Shown: positions 25,561 to 34,500 of the stretch, piece after piece | Position numbering within the stretch: position 1 is the stretch's first letter | Layout of the letters: each line of letters begins with the position of its first letter | Assembly (NCBI GenBank): GCA_020845495.1 | Contig: JADLFM010000137.1 | Coordinates: 232,965-296,964, forward strand | DNA: 64,000 bases | From: Chloroflexota bacterium | GTDB lineage: Bacteria > Chloroflexota > UBA6077 > JACCZL01 | Reading direction: 5' to 3' | Position numbers and translations under genes: made by a program | Notes under the pieces: generated by a model | Database searches by the model: none | What the model saw: only the letters and a program-made list of their open reading frames with translations | What the model was told of the DNA's origin: nothing

Positions 25561-27444
25561 ATGCCCGAGGCGACACGACGATTGACGATGGCCCAGGCCG
25601 TCGTGACCTACCTCACCCAACAGTACGTCGAGCGCGATGGGGTCGAGACCCCCTTTTTTGCCGGATGCTTCGGCATCTTCGGCCACGGCAACGTGGCCGG
25701 CATCGGGCAGGCACTCCAGCAGATTCCGACGCTACGCTACTACCAGGCGCGCAACGAACAGGCGATGGTGCTGACCGCGGCTGCGTACGCCAAGGCGAAG
25801 AATCGGCTTCAGACGCTCGTCTGTACGTCCTCGATCGGGCCGGGCGCGACGAACATGGTGACCGGTGCGGCTGCCGCGACGATCAACCGCCTGCCAGTCT
25901 TGCTCCTGCCCGGAGATTACTTTGCCCGCCGCAACGTCGCACCAGTTCTCCAGCAGGTGGAGTCCGAACACAGCCAGGATGTGTCGGTCAACGACTGCTT
26001 CCGGCCGGTCAGCCGCTACTGGGACCGGATCACCCGCCCGGACCAACTGCTGACGGCGCTGCCCGCCGCGATGCACGTGCTGACCGACCCGGTCCAGACG
26101 GGCGCCGTCACCCTCGCACTGCCCGAAGACGTCCAGACTGAGGCGTTCGACTACCCGGCGAAACTCTTCGGGCCGCGGGTGTGGCGCATCCCACGCAACC
26201 GCCCGGACGCAGACGCTCTCCAGCGTGCCGCCGAGTGGATTCGGGCAAGCCGCCGGCCGCTGATCGTGGCAGGCGGCGGGGTACTGTACAGTGAGGCTGC
26301 TGAGGCCCTGCTGCGGCTCGTCGAGGGGACCCGTATCCCGGTCACGGAGACGTTTGCCGGCAAGGGCAGCCTGCCGTTCGACCACCCGCTTCAGCTTGGG
26401 GCAGTCGGCGCGACCGGAACCCTGGCCGCCAATCAGGTCGCCCGCGACACCGATCTGGTGATTGGGATCGGGACGCGCTATAGCGACTTCACTACCGCCT
26501 CGAAGACCGCTTTCCAGAGTGGGGACGTACGCTTCGTCAACCTCAACGTCGCGGCCTTCGACGCCGCCAAGCAGGGAGCGCTCGGGCTGGTAGGCGACGC
26601 TCGCGCGAGCATCGACGAGCTCCTGCTGCTCCTGGAGGGCTTCCAGGTCGACGCCGAGTATCAAGCGGCCTGCACGCGCCTCCACGCCGACTGGGAACGA
26701 GAAGTCGACCGGATCTACGCGATCCGCCACCATCCGTTGCCGAGCCAGGGCGAATTGATCGGGGCCGTCAACGAGCACGGCGACCCGGATGCGGTGATGG
26801 TCTGCGCGGCCGGCAGCCTGCCTGGCGAACTGCACAAGCTCTGGCGCTCGCGCCACCCGAAGCAGTTCCACCTCGAATACGGCTACTCGACGATGGGCTA
26901 TGAAATCGCCGGTGGTCTGGGCGTGAAGATGGCGATGCCGGAGCGCGAAGTCTACGTGCTGGTCGGGGACGGATCGTTCCTGATGATGTCCTCCGAGATC
27001 ATGACGTCGATTCAGGAGGGCTACCGACTCACCATCGTGCTGCTCGACAACGCCGGCTTCAAGAGCATCGGAGCGCTGAGCCGATCGCTCGGGCAAGACG
27101 GTTTCGGCACCCGCTTCGTGTACCCCGACGCCGGCCGCCTGAGCGGTGATGAGGCTGGCGCTGGCGTCCGGCCGCTACCGCTCGACTTGCCGGCCTGCGC
27201 CCGTGGGCTTGGGGCAACCGTCATTGAGTGCGGCGGCTACGATGACGTCGTGGCGGCGCTGGCCGAAGCCGGGTCGGCCGACCGTACGACGGTCATCTAC
27301 GTCAAGAGTGACCGTCTCGAAAGCGTGCCCGGTTACGACGCCTGGTGGGATGTGCCGGTTGCCGAGGTCAGTGAGAGCGACGATGTGCGGGCCGCGCGTC
27401 GCGAGTGGGAGGCGATGCGGGCGCGCGAGCGGCTGTTCCTGTAG
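25561..27444 (+). CDS. iolD: IolD-like trihydroxycyclohexane-1,2-dione acylhydrolase (TPP enzyme)
   Basis: 627 residues from the ATG at 25561 (in-frame ATG 25546 with GGGGGA upstream is equally possible). The IolD signature GCFGIFGHGNVAGIG (near residue 35), ARNEQAM with the glutamate that activates thiamine diphosphate, and GDGSFLMMSSEI leading to DNAGF for the Mg-diphosphate site are present. IolD opens the cyclohexanedione ring in myo-inositol catabolism. No iolB, iolC, iolG or iolJ was recognised in the window, so the substrate may differ. A TAGAAT hexamer at 25474-25479 is a possible -10. Divergent from the molybdenum hydroxylase operon. Confidence 0.88.
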   Translation: MPEATRRLTMAQAVVTYLTQQYVERDGVETPFFAGCFGIFGHGNVAGIGQALQQIPTLRYYQARNEQAMVLTAAAYAKAKNRLQTLVCTSSIGPGATNMVTGAAAATINRLPVLLLPGDYFARRNVAPVLQQVESEHSQDVSVNDCFRPVSRYWDRITRPDQLLTALPAAMHVLTDPVQTGAVTLALPEDVQTEAFDYPAKLFGPRVWRIPRNRPDADALQRAAEWIRASRRPLIVAGGGVLYSEAAEALLRLVEGTRIPVTETFAGKGSLPFDHPLQLGAVGATGTLAANQVARDTDLVIGIGTRYSDFTTASKTAFQSGDVRFVNLNVAAFDAAKQGALGLVGDARASIDELLLLLEGFQVDAEYQAACTRLHADWEREVDRIYAIRHHPLPSQGELIGAVNEHGDPDAVMVCAAGSLPGELHKLWRSRHPKQFHLEYGYSTMGYEIAGGLGVKMAMPEREVYVLVGDGSFLMMSSEIMTSIQEGYRLTIVLLDNAGFKSIGALSRSLGQDGFGTRFVYPDAGRLSGDEAGAGVRPLPLDLPACARGLGATVIECGGYDDVVAALAEAGSADRTTVIYVKSDRLESVPGYDAWWDVPVAEVSESDDVRAARREWEAMRARERLFL

Positions 27445-27495
27445 TTCGACATGATGGTCTATCGCGCGTGATGTTCAATCGATTCGGAGGCAGCG

Positions 27496-28464
27496 ATGCC
27501 CGATGACAGCGCTGCCCAACGGCCGGTGGCGCGCATTCGCCTGGCGAACGCGCCCTGTTCCTGGGGTACGCTCGAGTTCGCGGGGCTGACGGGCGAGCGG
27601 ATCCCCTACGAGCGGATGCTCGACGAGCTCGCAGCGACCGGCTACGTGGGGACGGAGCTTGGCGACTGGGGCTTCATGCCGACCGATCCAGTCCGCTTGA
27701 AGGCTGAGCTAGAGACGCGTGACCTCGCGATGGTCGGCGCGTTCGTGCAGGCGTCGTTCCGCGACCCACGCGCTCACGCCGACGTCACGGCTCGCGCCGT
27801 CCGGACGGCACGGCTCCTGTCCGCCGTGGCCGAGCGCGGCCCCAACACCGCCCCCCCATTTGTCATCCTGGCTGACGACAACGGCAGCGACCCGGCGCGG
27901 ACCCGGCTCGCCGGCCGAGTCACGCCCGACTCGGGCCTGCGTGCCGATGAGTGGCGGGTCTTCTCGCGGGGTGTCGAGATGGTGGCGCGAGCGGTCCGCG
28001 ACGAGACCGGCCTGCCGACGGCATTTCACCCCCACTGTGCCGGCTTCGTCGAGACACTGGATGAGACGGCTCGTCTCGCCGAATTGACCGATCCGGCACT
28101 CGTCGGGCTGGTTCTGGACACCGGCCACTGGACCTACGGCTCTGGCACGAATGACCCGTGCGCCGCGCTCGATGGTCTGGAGCGCTTCGGCGACCGCGTC
28201 GTGCACGTCCATTTCAAGGACTGCGAGCCAACTGTCGCCGATCACGCTCGCCTGGAGGGCTGGGACTACTTTACAGCCATGCGCCACGGCGTCTTCTGCG
28301 AGCTCGGGCGAGGCTGCGTCGACTTCGCGGCAGTCGCGGAGCGTCTGCGCGAGCGTGGCTACCGGGGCTGGATCGTCGTCGAGCAGGACGTGTTGCCGGG
28401 GATGGGCTCGCCACGCGAGAGCGCCCGCCGCAACCGCGAGCTGCTGGCGAGCCTGGGGCTGTAG
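27496..28464 (+). CDS. iolE: IolE-like inosose dehydratase / sugar phosphate isomerase-epimerase family protein
   Basis: 322 residues with GGAGG before the ATG, 51 bases after the iolD stop, so the two are an operon. The N-terminus ANAPCSWGTLEF matches the NPxSWG pattern of IolE, and metal-site strands include FHPHCAGFVE, LVLDTGHW, HVHFKD and WIVVEQD, typical of a xylose-isomerase-like TIM barrel. IolE dehydrates scyllo-inosose to the diketone that IolD opens, so the pair makes biochemical sense. The assignment as dehydratase rather than isomerase is inferred from the neighbour. Confidence 0.8.
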   Translation: MPDDSAAQRPVARIRLANAPCSWGTLEFAGLTGERIPYERMLDELAATGYVGTELGDWGFMPTDPVRLKAELETRDLAMVGAFVQASFRDPRAHADVTARAVRTARLLSAVAERGPNTAPPFVILADDNGSDPARTRLAGRVTPDSGLRADEWRVFSRGVEMVARAVRDETGLPTAFHPHCAGFVETLDETARLAELTDPALVGLVLDTGHWTYGSGTNDPCAALDGLERFGDRVVHVHFKDCEPTVADHARLEGWDYFTAMRHGVFCELGRGCVDFAAVAERLRERGYRGWIVVEQDVLPGMGSPRESARRNRELLASLGL

Positions 28465-28549
28465 CGGCCCACCGGGCCAGGATGAGGCCGGGTGAGCGTG
28501 CCCGGTCTGTGGGGATCGCTACACCCCACTCTGACTCACCCACTCGGAC

Positions 28550-28602
28550 GGCGGGGGGCGATGATCCAATCCGGCATGGCGGGGGGCGACGATCCGATCG
28601 GG
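28550..28602. repeat. Two direct repeats of 25 bases, period 28
   Basis: GGCGGGGGGCGATGATCCAA at 28550 recurs as GGCGGGGGGCGACGATCCGA at 28578, with two differences. It lies just before the stop of the convergent ornithine cyclodeaminase-like gene. Confidence 0.6.
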
Positions 28603-28606
28603 CGTG

Positions 28607-29593
28607 TCACGGCAGGCGCACTCCCAGCCCCTGCCGCTGCGCCGCCTGATACAACCAGTGCGAGACGGCCACGTCCTGGGTCACCAGTCCCTCGGTCCGT
28701 ACCAGGATGCGCTCGCCAGGGTGTTCGCGGCCGGGCCGCGCGCCAACCACGATCTCGGGGAGCTCGGCGTAGAGCTGGGCGCGGGCGAAGGCGCCACTCG
28801 CGCTCATCGCCGCAAAGTCGCTCAGGTGGCCGACCTGCTCCCAATCGTCCACGACGACCTTATCGAAGCGTCTGAAGGCGTCCGGCGCGACCTCGTGTTG
28901 CCCGAGCGCGCATACGAACGCGCCCGGCCCGAAATCATGGTCGAACAGGAGGTTGCGCTTCGCAGTCGTCGCGCTCATCACGATGTCGGCGCCGGCGCTG
29001 GCTGCCGCCGGCGAGTCCACTGCGACGATCCGCACACCCGGCACCCCCGGCGCCAGTTCATCGACGAACCGGGCGCGGCTCTCCGGCGAGCGCGAGGTTA
29101 CTCGGACCTCGCGGAGCGGGAAGAGGGCCGCCAGCGCCAGGAGCGCCGCCCGCATCAGCTTGCCCGCTCCGACGAGACCGATAATCGAGGAGTCCGGGCA
29201 CGCCAGATGCTTCGCCGCGACCACGCCCGAGGCTGCGCTGCGAACGCCATAGCTGGTGTGCTCGTCGACGATAGCCAGCGGCTGCCCGCTCAGGGGGTCG
29301 TGGAGCAGCACGTAGCGCATATTGTCGTCGCGAGCCGTACCCGAGCCATCGGGGAAGACCCGGTAGCCGACCACCCGCACGCCGGTGACGCCGATCTCGG
29401 GGAGCGACGCTGCCTTGACGTGGTAGGTCGCCCTGGCTGGCTCCTGAAGGCCGAGTCGGAACAGTCGCGGCTCCGGCCAGGTGATCCGGCCGTGGTAGGC
29501 CCAGCGGAACGTCTCCTCGACGATCTCGAGGATGCGCGGCACGTCGAGAACCGCTCGGACGTCGGCGTCGGATACGTAGAGCGCGCCCATCAT
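28607..29593 (-). CDS. Ornithine cyclodeaminase/mu-crystallin family protein
   Basis: 328 residues with GAGGTG before the first of two adjacent ATGs. The Rossmann motif GLVGAGKLMRAAL near residue 140, the ASLPEIGVTGVRVVGY substrate region and the DDWEQVGHLSDF segment are typical of this NAD(P)-dependent family, which includes ornithine cyclodeaminase, ketimine reductase and alanine dehydrogenase. An imine/amino-acid redox or cyclising step is likely. It lies 6 bases after the M24 gene and is the last gene of that operon. Confidence 0.85.
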   Translation of the reverse strand: MMGALYVSDADVRAVLDVPRILEIVEETFRWAYHGRITWPEPRLFRLGLQEPARATYHVKAASLPEIGVTGVRVVGYRVFPDGSGTARDDNMRYVLLHDPLSGQPLAIVDEHTSYGVRSAASGVVAAKHLACPDSSIIGLVGAGKLMRAALLALAALFPLREVRVTSRSPESRARFVDELAPGVPGVRIVAVDSPAAASAGADIVMSATTAKRNLLFDHDFGPGAFVCALGQHEVAPDAFRRFDKVVVDDWEQVGHLSDFAAMSASGAFARAQLYAELPEIVVGARPGREHPGERILVRTEGLVTQDVAVSHWLYQAAQRQGLGVRLP

Positions 29594-29599
29594 CGCACC

Positions 29600-30778
29600 T
29601 CAGCCGTCGATGACGGCGAGCACGTCGCCGCCACGACTGAGCCACTCGTGGCCAGACGGGTCATCTGCGCTGACCACCACGTCTTCTTCGATGTGCAGCC
29701 GCTCCGTCTTCGTCAGGTCGATGCGTGGCTCGGGCGTTACCACCATGCCCGGTTCGAGCACGGTATCGTCGGCCAGACTCAGCGACGGCGGCTCGCTCGG
29801 CAGCAGCCCGATGCCGTGACCTACCCGCTTCGGCCCGACCAGTTCCGGGTGGCCAGAGGCACGTAGCTGTTGGTTGCAGATTCGCGCGATGTCACTGGCG
29901 CAGGCGCCCGGTCGGACCGCATCGATCAGCGTCGTACAGATACCGTAGATCAGGTCGTGCTGGCGCTTCTGCTCGTCGGTAGGGGGGCCGAAGACAGCCC
30001 GCCGCGCAATGTCGGCGTTGTAGCCGCGATAGATCGCGCCGTAGTCGAGCCAGAGCGCCTCGCCCCGCTGGTAGACATGGTCGAGGCCATACTGCTGGTT
30101 GATCTTGCCCGGATGCGTCAGGTCGGCCCCAAGCTTCAGCATCTCGATGGTCAAGATCTCAGCGACCTGCCGGCCGGTGACACCCGGCTGCAACTGCTGG
30201 CAGGTCCGCTCGAAGGCAAGCTGCGAGATAGCGCAGGCTCGCCGGATCAGCGCCAGTTCGAGGGCGCTCTTGCGGAGCTTCAACTCGCGCAGGATCGGTG
30301 CGGCGTCCATGAAATCGGCGCCGGGTAGAAACTCGTCGCGGAGCCGGGACAGGTCCGCCACTGGCAGGCCGAGCCGCTCGTTGGTCCCTAACTCGCAGCC
30401 GATTCGCGCGCCCTTTCGGTCGAGGCCGATGTCCTTCAGCATCTCAGCCATCAGTTCGAGCGGAAACGGCACGTCTACATAGGATCGAACGTTCTGCCAG
30501 CCGGTCGCGCGCTGATTGGTAGCCAGATCACGGCTGTAGACGACGGCGGCCGGGTCGCCCTTCAGCGGCAGCGCGATGCCGGTCGGACGCATCTTGTGCT
30601 CGTACTGCGCGCTGCGGTGGCCGGTAAAGTAGTAGTAATTGTCGCGGTCAGTGAGGAAGAGCGCATCGAGCCGGGCGGTCTCCATCTGCGCCCGCGCCCG
30701 TGCCAGGCGGGCCTCGATCTCCTCACGGGCAACGGCCGGCGGCGGTGGCCCGAGCGGATGCCCCACAACGGCGGTCAT
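29600..30778 (-). CDS. M24 family metallopeptidase (Xaa-Pro peptidase/creatinase-like)
   Basis: 392 residues with a creatinase-type N-terminal domain and a pita-bread C-terminal domain. The five metal ligands are visible in LWLDYGA, YNADIARRA, VGHGIGLLPSEPP, VVTPEPRID and LHIEEDVVV. The family cleaves Xaa-Pro peptides or, in creatinase, a C-N bond of a guanidino compound. The location among ring-cleavage and imine enzymes makes a creatinase-like C-N hydrolase possible. The ATG overlaps the RidA stop (ATGA). Confidence 0.85.
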   Translation of the reverse strand: MTAVVGHPLGPPPPAVAREEIEARLARARAQMETARLDALFLTDRDNYYYFTGHRSAQYEHKMRPTGIALPLKGDPAAVVYSRDLATNQRATGWQNVRSYVDVPFPLELMAEMLKDIGLDRKGARIGCELGTNERLGLPVADLSRLRDEFLPGADFMDAAPILRELKLRKSALELALIRRACAISQLAFERTCQQLQPGVTGRQVAEILTIEMLKLGADLTHPGKINQQYGLDHVYQRGEALWLDYGAIYRGYNADIARRAVFGPPTDEQKRQHDLIYGICTTLIDAVRPGACASDIARICNQQLRASGHPELVGPKRVGHGIGLLPSEPPSLSLADDTVLEPGMVVTPEPRIDLTKTERLHIEEDVVVSADDPSGHEWLSRGGDVLAVIDG

Positions 30779-31251
30779 CGCGACCCCTCCGGCGTCCGAG
30801 CGGCAATCGCCTCGATCTCGATCAGCTTGTCGGGGCTGGACAACGCCGCCACCTGAACGGTCGTCCGAGCCGGCGGGTCGGCCGGGAAGACCTCACGGTA
30901 GACGGCGGTCATGGGCGCCTGCTGGGCCGCGACGTCGGTCAGGTACACCGTCACCCGCAACACCTGCCCGAGGGACGAGCCGCCCGCCTGAAGGATGTCG
31001 TCGAGTTTCTCGAAGCATCGCCGAGTCTGAGCCTCGATCCCGGTCGGGATCGCACCGCTGACCGGATCGGCCGCGGTCAGCCCAGAGGTGAAGATCAAGT
31101 CGCCGAACGCGACGGCCGGCGAGTACGCGCGGGCCGCGCCGCGTCGGCTCGGCGGCACGATCGCCTCCCGCATGGGGGTGGTGGGATCGTTGGGGGTCGC
31201 TCGCTGGGCGTGGGTAGCGCCCCGAACGGGGGCCGGGTCGTGGACAGACAT
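30775..31251 (-). CDS. RidA family protein with N-terminal extension
   Basis: 158 residues from an ATG with GAGGAGG six bases upstream. After a 35-residue extension the Rid fold begins (YSPAVAFGDLIFTSGLTA), and the active-site arginine is kept (PPARTTVQV), followed by KLIEIEAIA. It probably hydrolyses an imine/enamine made by a pathway enzyme. It lies 131 bases downstream of the GntR gene, likely in the same transcript, and overlaps the M24 gene by four bases. Confidence 0.88.
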   Translation of the reverse strand: MSVHDPAPVRGATHAQRATPNDPTTPMREAIVPPSRRGAARAYSPAVAFGDLIFTSGLTAADPVSGAIPTGIEAQTRRCFEKLDDILQAGGSSLGQVLRVTVYLTDVAAQQAPMTAVYREVFPADPPARTTVQVAALSSPDKLIEIEAIAARTPEGSR

Positions 31252-31382
31252 CGACGTCCTCCTCAGCAGGGCTCAGGTGTGCGGACGGAGCAGCGTTGGA
31301 CGTGCGTGGCCGCCCGTGGAAGGCGCACGTCTCGGCCGCCCTCGACGGGCGCGACTCGGGGGTTACGGCACTGGGCCGGTCC

Positions 31383-32141
31383 TCAGGTGGCGTGGCGGCC
31401 GTTGCCGTCGACGCTCGCACGGATGCGGCGCACGTCGGCTGGCTCGTCGACTGGGGCCGGGATCTCACCGGACTCGATGGCCGCTCGTAGGCGCGCGACG
31501 GCCCGCTCGCCGACGTGGGCGAGGTGACGGCCCACCAGTTCGGCGGCTCGCTCGCCGTCCCCCGACCGGCACACCTTCACCAGTTCCAGATGGCCCAGGT
31601 GGGGACGGTCGATCGGCTGGAGGAAGCGCTCTACCTCGCGCTCCAGCTTGTCCATGGTGGCCCGCCAGCGCGGGCGATCCAGACGCTCGAAGAGCGTGCG
31701 GTAGAAGTCGTGGTTCAGGCGCGCTCGACCCGACATGTCGTGCTCGGTACCCTGAGCCTGTGCGATCTCGACGAGCCGGTCGATCTGATCGTCAGTCAGG
31801 TTCGGCACAGCCTTGCAGACCGCCGCTTTGACCAGGGCGACCCGGAGCTCGAAAATCTCGGCGACCTCTTCGGGGGAGAGCCAGATGACGGACGCCCCAC
31901 GATGCGCCTCCATCCGCACGAAGCCCTCGGCTTCGAGTTGAAGGAGCGCTTCTCGGACGGGCACGCGGCTCACGCTCAATTCGGCCGCGATCTTGTCCTG
32001 CACCAGCCGAGCGCCGCCCGGTAACCGACCAGACAGGATCGCGTCGCGAAGGAACTCGAACACGAGCTCCTGTGTGGTCCGCCGCTCACGAACGGCGGAC
32101 GCGCCCACCAGGGCGCCAATCGTCAACTCCTGGTCGGCCAC
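31383..32141 (-). CDS. GntR family transcriptional regulator (FCD domain)
   Basis: 252 residues from a GTG at 32141 with GGGGGAGG upstream; the in-frame ATG at 32165 falls inside the operator and is rejected. A winged helix (about residues 18-85, with LSVSRVPVREALLQLEAEGFVRM) is followed by an all-helical FCD ligand-binding domain (FELRVALVKAAV, NHDFYRTLFE, and later His residues that usually bind a metal and a carboxylate effector). The palindrome ATTGCATGCATT overlaps a TATAAT box just upstream of this gene, which fits autoregulation, and copies at three other promoters of the island suggest it controls them. Confidence 0.9.
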   Translation of the reverse strand: MADQELTIGALVGASAVRERRTTQELVFEFLRDAILSGRLPGGARLVQDKIAAELSVSRVPVREALLQLEAEGFVRMEAHRGASVIWLSPEEVAEIFELRVALVKAAVCKAVPNLTDDQIDRLVEIAQAQGTEHDMSGRARLNHDFYRTLFERLDRPRWRATMDKLEREVERFLQPIDRPHLGHLELVKVCRSGDGERAAELVGRHLAHVGERAVARLRAAIESGEIPAPVDEPADVRRIRASVDGNGRHAT

Positions 32142-32158
32142 TGGTCCTCCCCCGTGCG

Positions 32159-32175
32159 ATTGCATGCATTATACT
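32159..32175. promoter_or_regulatory. Operator site B with -10 boxes, between the GntR gene and the first ABC operon
   Basis: ATTGCATGCATT at 32159-32170. On the minus strand it runs into TATAAT (32173-32168), a consensus -10 for the GntR gene; on the plus strand TATACT (32170-32175) is a possible -10 for the substrate-binding protein gene. I could not find a convincing -35 for either, so control may need an activator or extended contacts. Confidence 0.65.
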
Positions 32176-32227
32176 TGCGGATCGTCGAGAGCGCGGGCGC
32201 GCCTTTGTTCCGTGGAGTGTCGATCGT

Positions 32228-33490
32228 ATGATCCAGACGTCCATCCTCGCCCGGCGGATCGCTCGTCGGCGCCTCTTCGGGCTTGCGCTCGGATCGAGCG
32301 GCATGCTGCTGCTCGCGGCCTGCACGCCGTCCGCACCCGCCAGCCCGGCCGCCGCACCAAAGACCGAATCGAAGCCGGCACCCGCAGCCACGAAGCCGGC
32401 AGTCGCCGCGAGCCCGGCCGCCGCCGCGAGCCCGGCTGCTGCATCCAGCCCGGCAGTAGCCGCCTCGCCGGGAGCGTCGCCGGCGGCCTCTCCGGCTGCG
32501 TCGCCGGTGGCCAGGCCAGCCGGGGCCGCTACTCCGACACAGGCCGCCCCCGTCGCCGCCAGGCCGAGCCTCGCCAAGGTCCGCATCCTCTTCAACGTCC
32601 CGCAAGACCCGACCTTCGTGCCGGACCTGAGCGCCTTCCAGCGCCTGAAGGACCAGTACGGCATCGAGCCGGATGTCCAGGAGATCACGGGAGCCGACGC
32701 CTCGATCAAGGCGCTGATCGCCGGACAGGCCGAGTTCGCGCTCTCGACGCTCGCATCCGGCATCCTGGCGGTCGGTAACGCACAGAAGATCAAGGCCGCC
32801 GTCCCGGCCGCCGAGGCGCCCTACTTTACGCTGATCGTGCCAGCCGATCTGACTGACTGGCAGCAGATGAAAGGCAAGCGAATCGGCATCACCGCTACCA
32901 GCGATTCATCGTACTACACGACGCTGCTGCAACTGCGGAAGAACAACGTCGACCCGAACGGGATCGAGTGGGTCACCGTGCGGGGCGTGCCGGCGCGAGT
33001 CGATGCGATGCGGGCGGGCAAGATCGACGTCAGCCAGTTGACGGTCGGTGCGGCGCTCGAACTGGTCAAAGACCCGAAGTTCAAGCGCTTTGCCGAGATC
33101 GGCAAAGACTTCCCGAACCTGCTGTTTAGTGCCTATTGGGTCACCGACAAGATGATCCAGGAGCATCCGGACGTGATTCAGACGTTCAATGAGGCGCTGA
33201 TGCAGGAGCACCGCGAGGCTCTGGACAAGAACAAGTACATGGCGAAGGGGGCGAAGCTCTTTGCCGGCAACATCGACGAGGCGACCCTTTCGCAGGCATA
33301 CGATATCCTCAAGGACATGAACCTCTGGGATCCGAACTTCTCGCGCTGGAAGGCCGACGTCGGCGGCGACTTCACCGCCAAGACGCTGGCCGAGTTCGAG
33401 GCGGTCGAGAAGTACGTGCCGTTCGACCAGTGGGCTACCACCCAGTTCTCGGACGCGGCGCGCACGAAGCTTGGCCCCTACCAGGGGTGA
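32228..33490 (+). CDS. ABC transporter substrate-binding lipoprotein (NMT1/SsuA-like)
   Basis: 420 residues from the ATG at 32228. A twin-arginine-like stretch (RRRLFGLAL) and a lipobox ending LLLAAC mark an exported lipoprotein; then about 80 residues of Ala/Pro/Ser linker, then a periplasmic-binding fold from KVRILFNVPQDP. Features such as GQAEFALSTL and KRIGITATSDSSYYTTLL match the NMT1/THI5-like family that binds sulfonates, nitrate, pyrimidines or aromatic acids. It feeds the permease and ATPase encoded next. Confidence 0.88.
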   Translation: MIQTSILARRIARRRLFGLALGSSGMLLLAACTPSAPASPAAAPKTESKPAPAATKPAVAASPAAAASPAAASSPAVAASPGASPAASPAASPVARPAGAATPTQAAPVAARPSLAKVRILFNVPQDPTFVPDLSAFQRLKDQYGIEPDVQEITGADASIKALIAGQAEFALSTLASGILAVGNAQKIKAAVPAAEAPYFTLIVPADLTDWQQMKGKRIGITATSDSSYYTTLLQLRKNNVDPNGIEWVTVRGVPARVDAMRAGKIDVSQLTVGAALELVKDPKFKRFAEIGKDFPNLLFSAYWVTDKMIQEHPDVIQTFNEALMQEHREALDKNKYMAKGAKLFAGNIDEATLSQAYDILKDMNLWDPNFSRWKADVGGDFTAKTLAEFEAVEKYVPFDQWATTQFSDAARTKLGPYQG

Positions 33491-33624
33491 AGCGGATCGC
33501 TCGCTGACCCTACCCGGACTGTACGGAGCACCGGGAGCCGGTTGGACCGGGGCAAGCGGGGATAGGCCGGGCCAGGAGTAAGCCCGACTGGAGCCAGCGC
33601 GGGAACAGGCAGGATAGGCCAGGG

Positions 33625-34500
33625 ATGATCGGGACCAGCGACGATCGAGAGCAGCCGGTGCGCGGCGTCAAGGCGGTCGGGCCGTCGCTCAGTGAGCGCG
33701 ACAAGGCGGCGGCTGCCGCCCGCGGGGCGGCCTCGGGCGGCAGCCGCCGCTACCTCGTGGTCCGGCTCGTGACGTTCGTCCTCGTGCTCGCTGCCTGGGA
33801 GGTCGTCGGGTCGATGGTCAACCCGATCTTCCTCTCGACGCCCAGCAAGATCGCGGTCGCACTGGTCGCGATGATCCGGAACGGTCAGTTGCTCGTGGCG
33901 CTCCAGTTGAGCCTGCTCGGCATCGCCCTCGGCTATACCGCCGCCATTGCGATCGGGGTACCGCTCGGCATCGCGATGGGGAGGAGCCGGATGGTCGAGG
34001 CGATCGTAGAGCCATACGCGAACGCGCTCTACGTGACGCCGCGAGTGGCGCTGATCCCGCTCCTGCTGATCTGGTTCGGGATCGGCTTCGAGGCTCAGGT
34101 GGTCGTCATCTTTCTGTCGAGCGTCTTCCCGATCATCATCAACAGCTACGCCGGCGTACGCGACATCAGCGCCAATCTGGTAGACACGGCCCGCGCCTTT
34201 TGCGCCAGTGAGCGTCAGTTGTTCACCGAGGTGATCCTGCCAGCAGCGGTGCCGTTCATCATGACCGGGCTACGGCTCGGGATCGGGCAGGCCGTCATCG
34301 GGATGGTCGTCGCGCAGATGTTCCTGGCGCTGAGCGGCCTCGGCAAACTGCTGGTGAACTACGGCGACTTCTTCAAGACAGACTACGTGTTCGCGGTGGT
34401 GATCGTGATCGGCCTGCTCGGCGTGGCGCTCACCGAGATCGTCAAGCGCGTCGAGCAGCGATTCGCACACTGGAAAGAATCGGAGCGAGCGTTCCTGTGA
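33625..34500 (+). CDS. ABC transporter permease
   Basis: 291 residues. After a 40-residue polar N-terminus there are six membrane segments. The EAA loop that contacts the ATPase reads ASERQLFTEVILPAAVPFI, the usual form in SsuC/TauC-type permeases. The gene ends in a GTGA overlap with the ATPase gene, so both are translated together. The 134-base gap before it is purine-rich and has several GGCCAGG-like stretches, with no separate promoter evident. Confidence 0.9.
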   Translation: MIGTSDDREQPVRGVKAVGPSLSERDKAAAAARGAASGGSRRYLVVRLVTFVLVLAAWEVVGSMVNPIFLSTPSKIAVALVAMIRNGQLLVALQLSLLGIALGYTAAIAIGVPLGIAMGRSRMVEAIVEPYANALYVTPRVALIPLLLIWFGIGFEAQVVVIFLSSVFPIIINSYAGVRDISANLVDTARAFCASERQLFTEVILPAAVPFIMTGLRLGIGQAVIGMVVAQMFLALSGLGKLLVNYGDFFKTDYVFAVVIVIGLLGVALTEIVKRVEQRFAHWKESERAFL

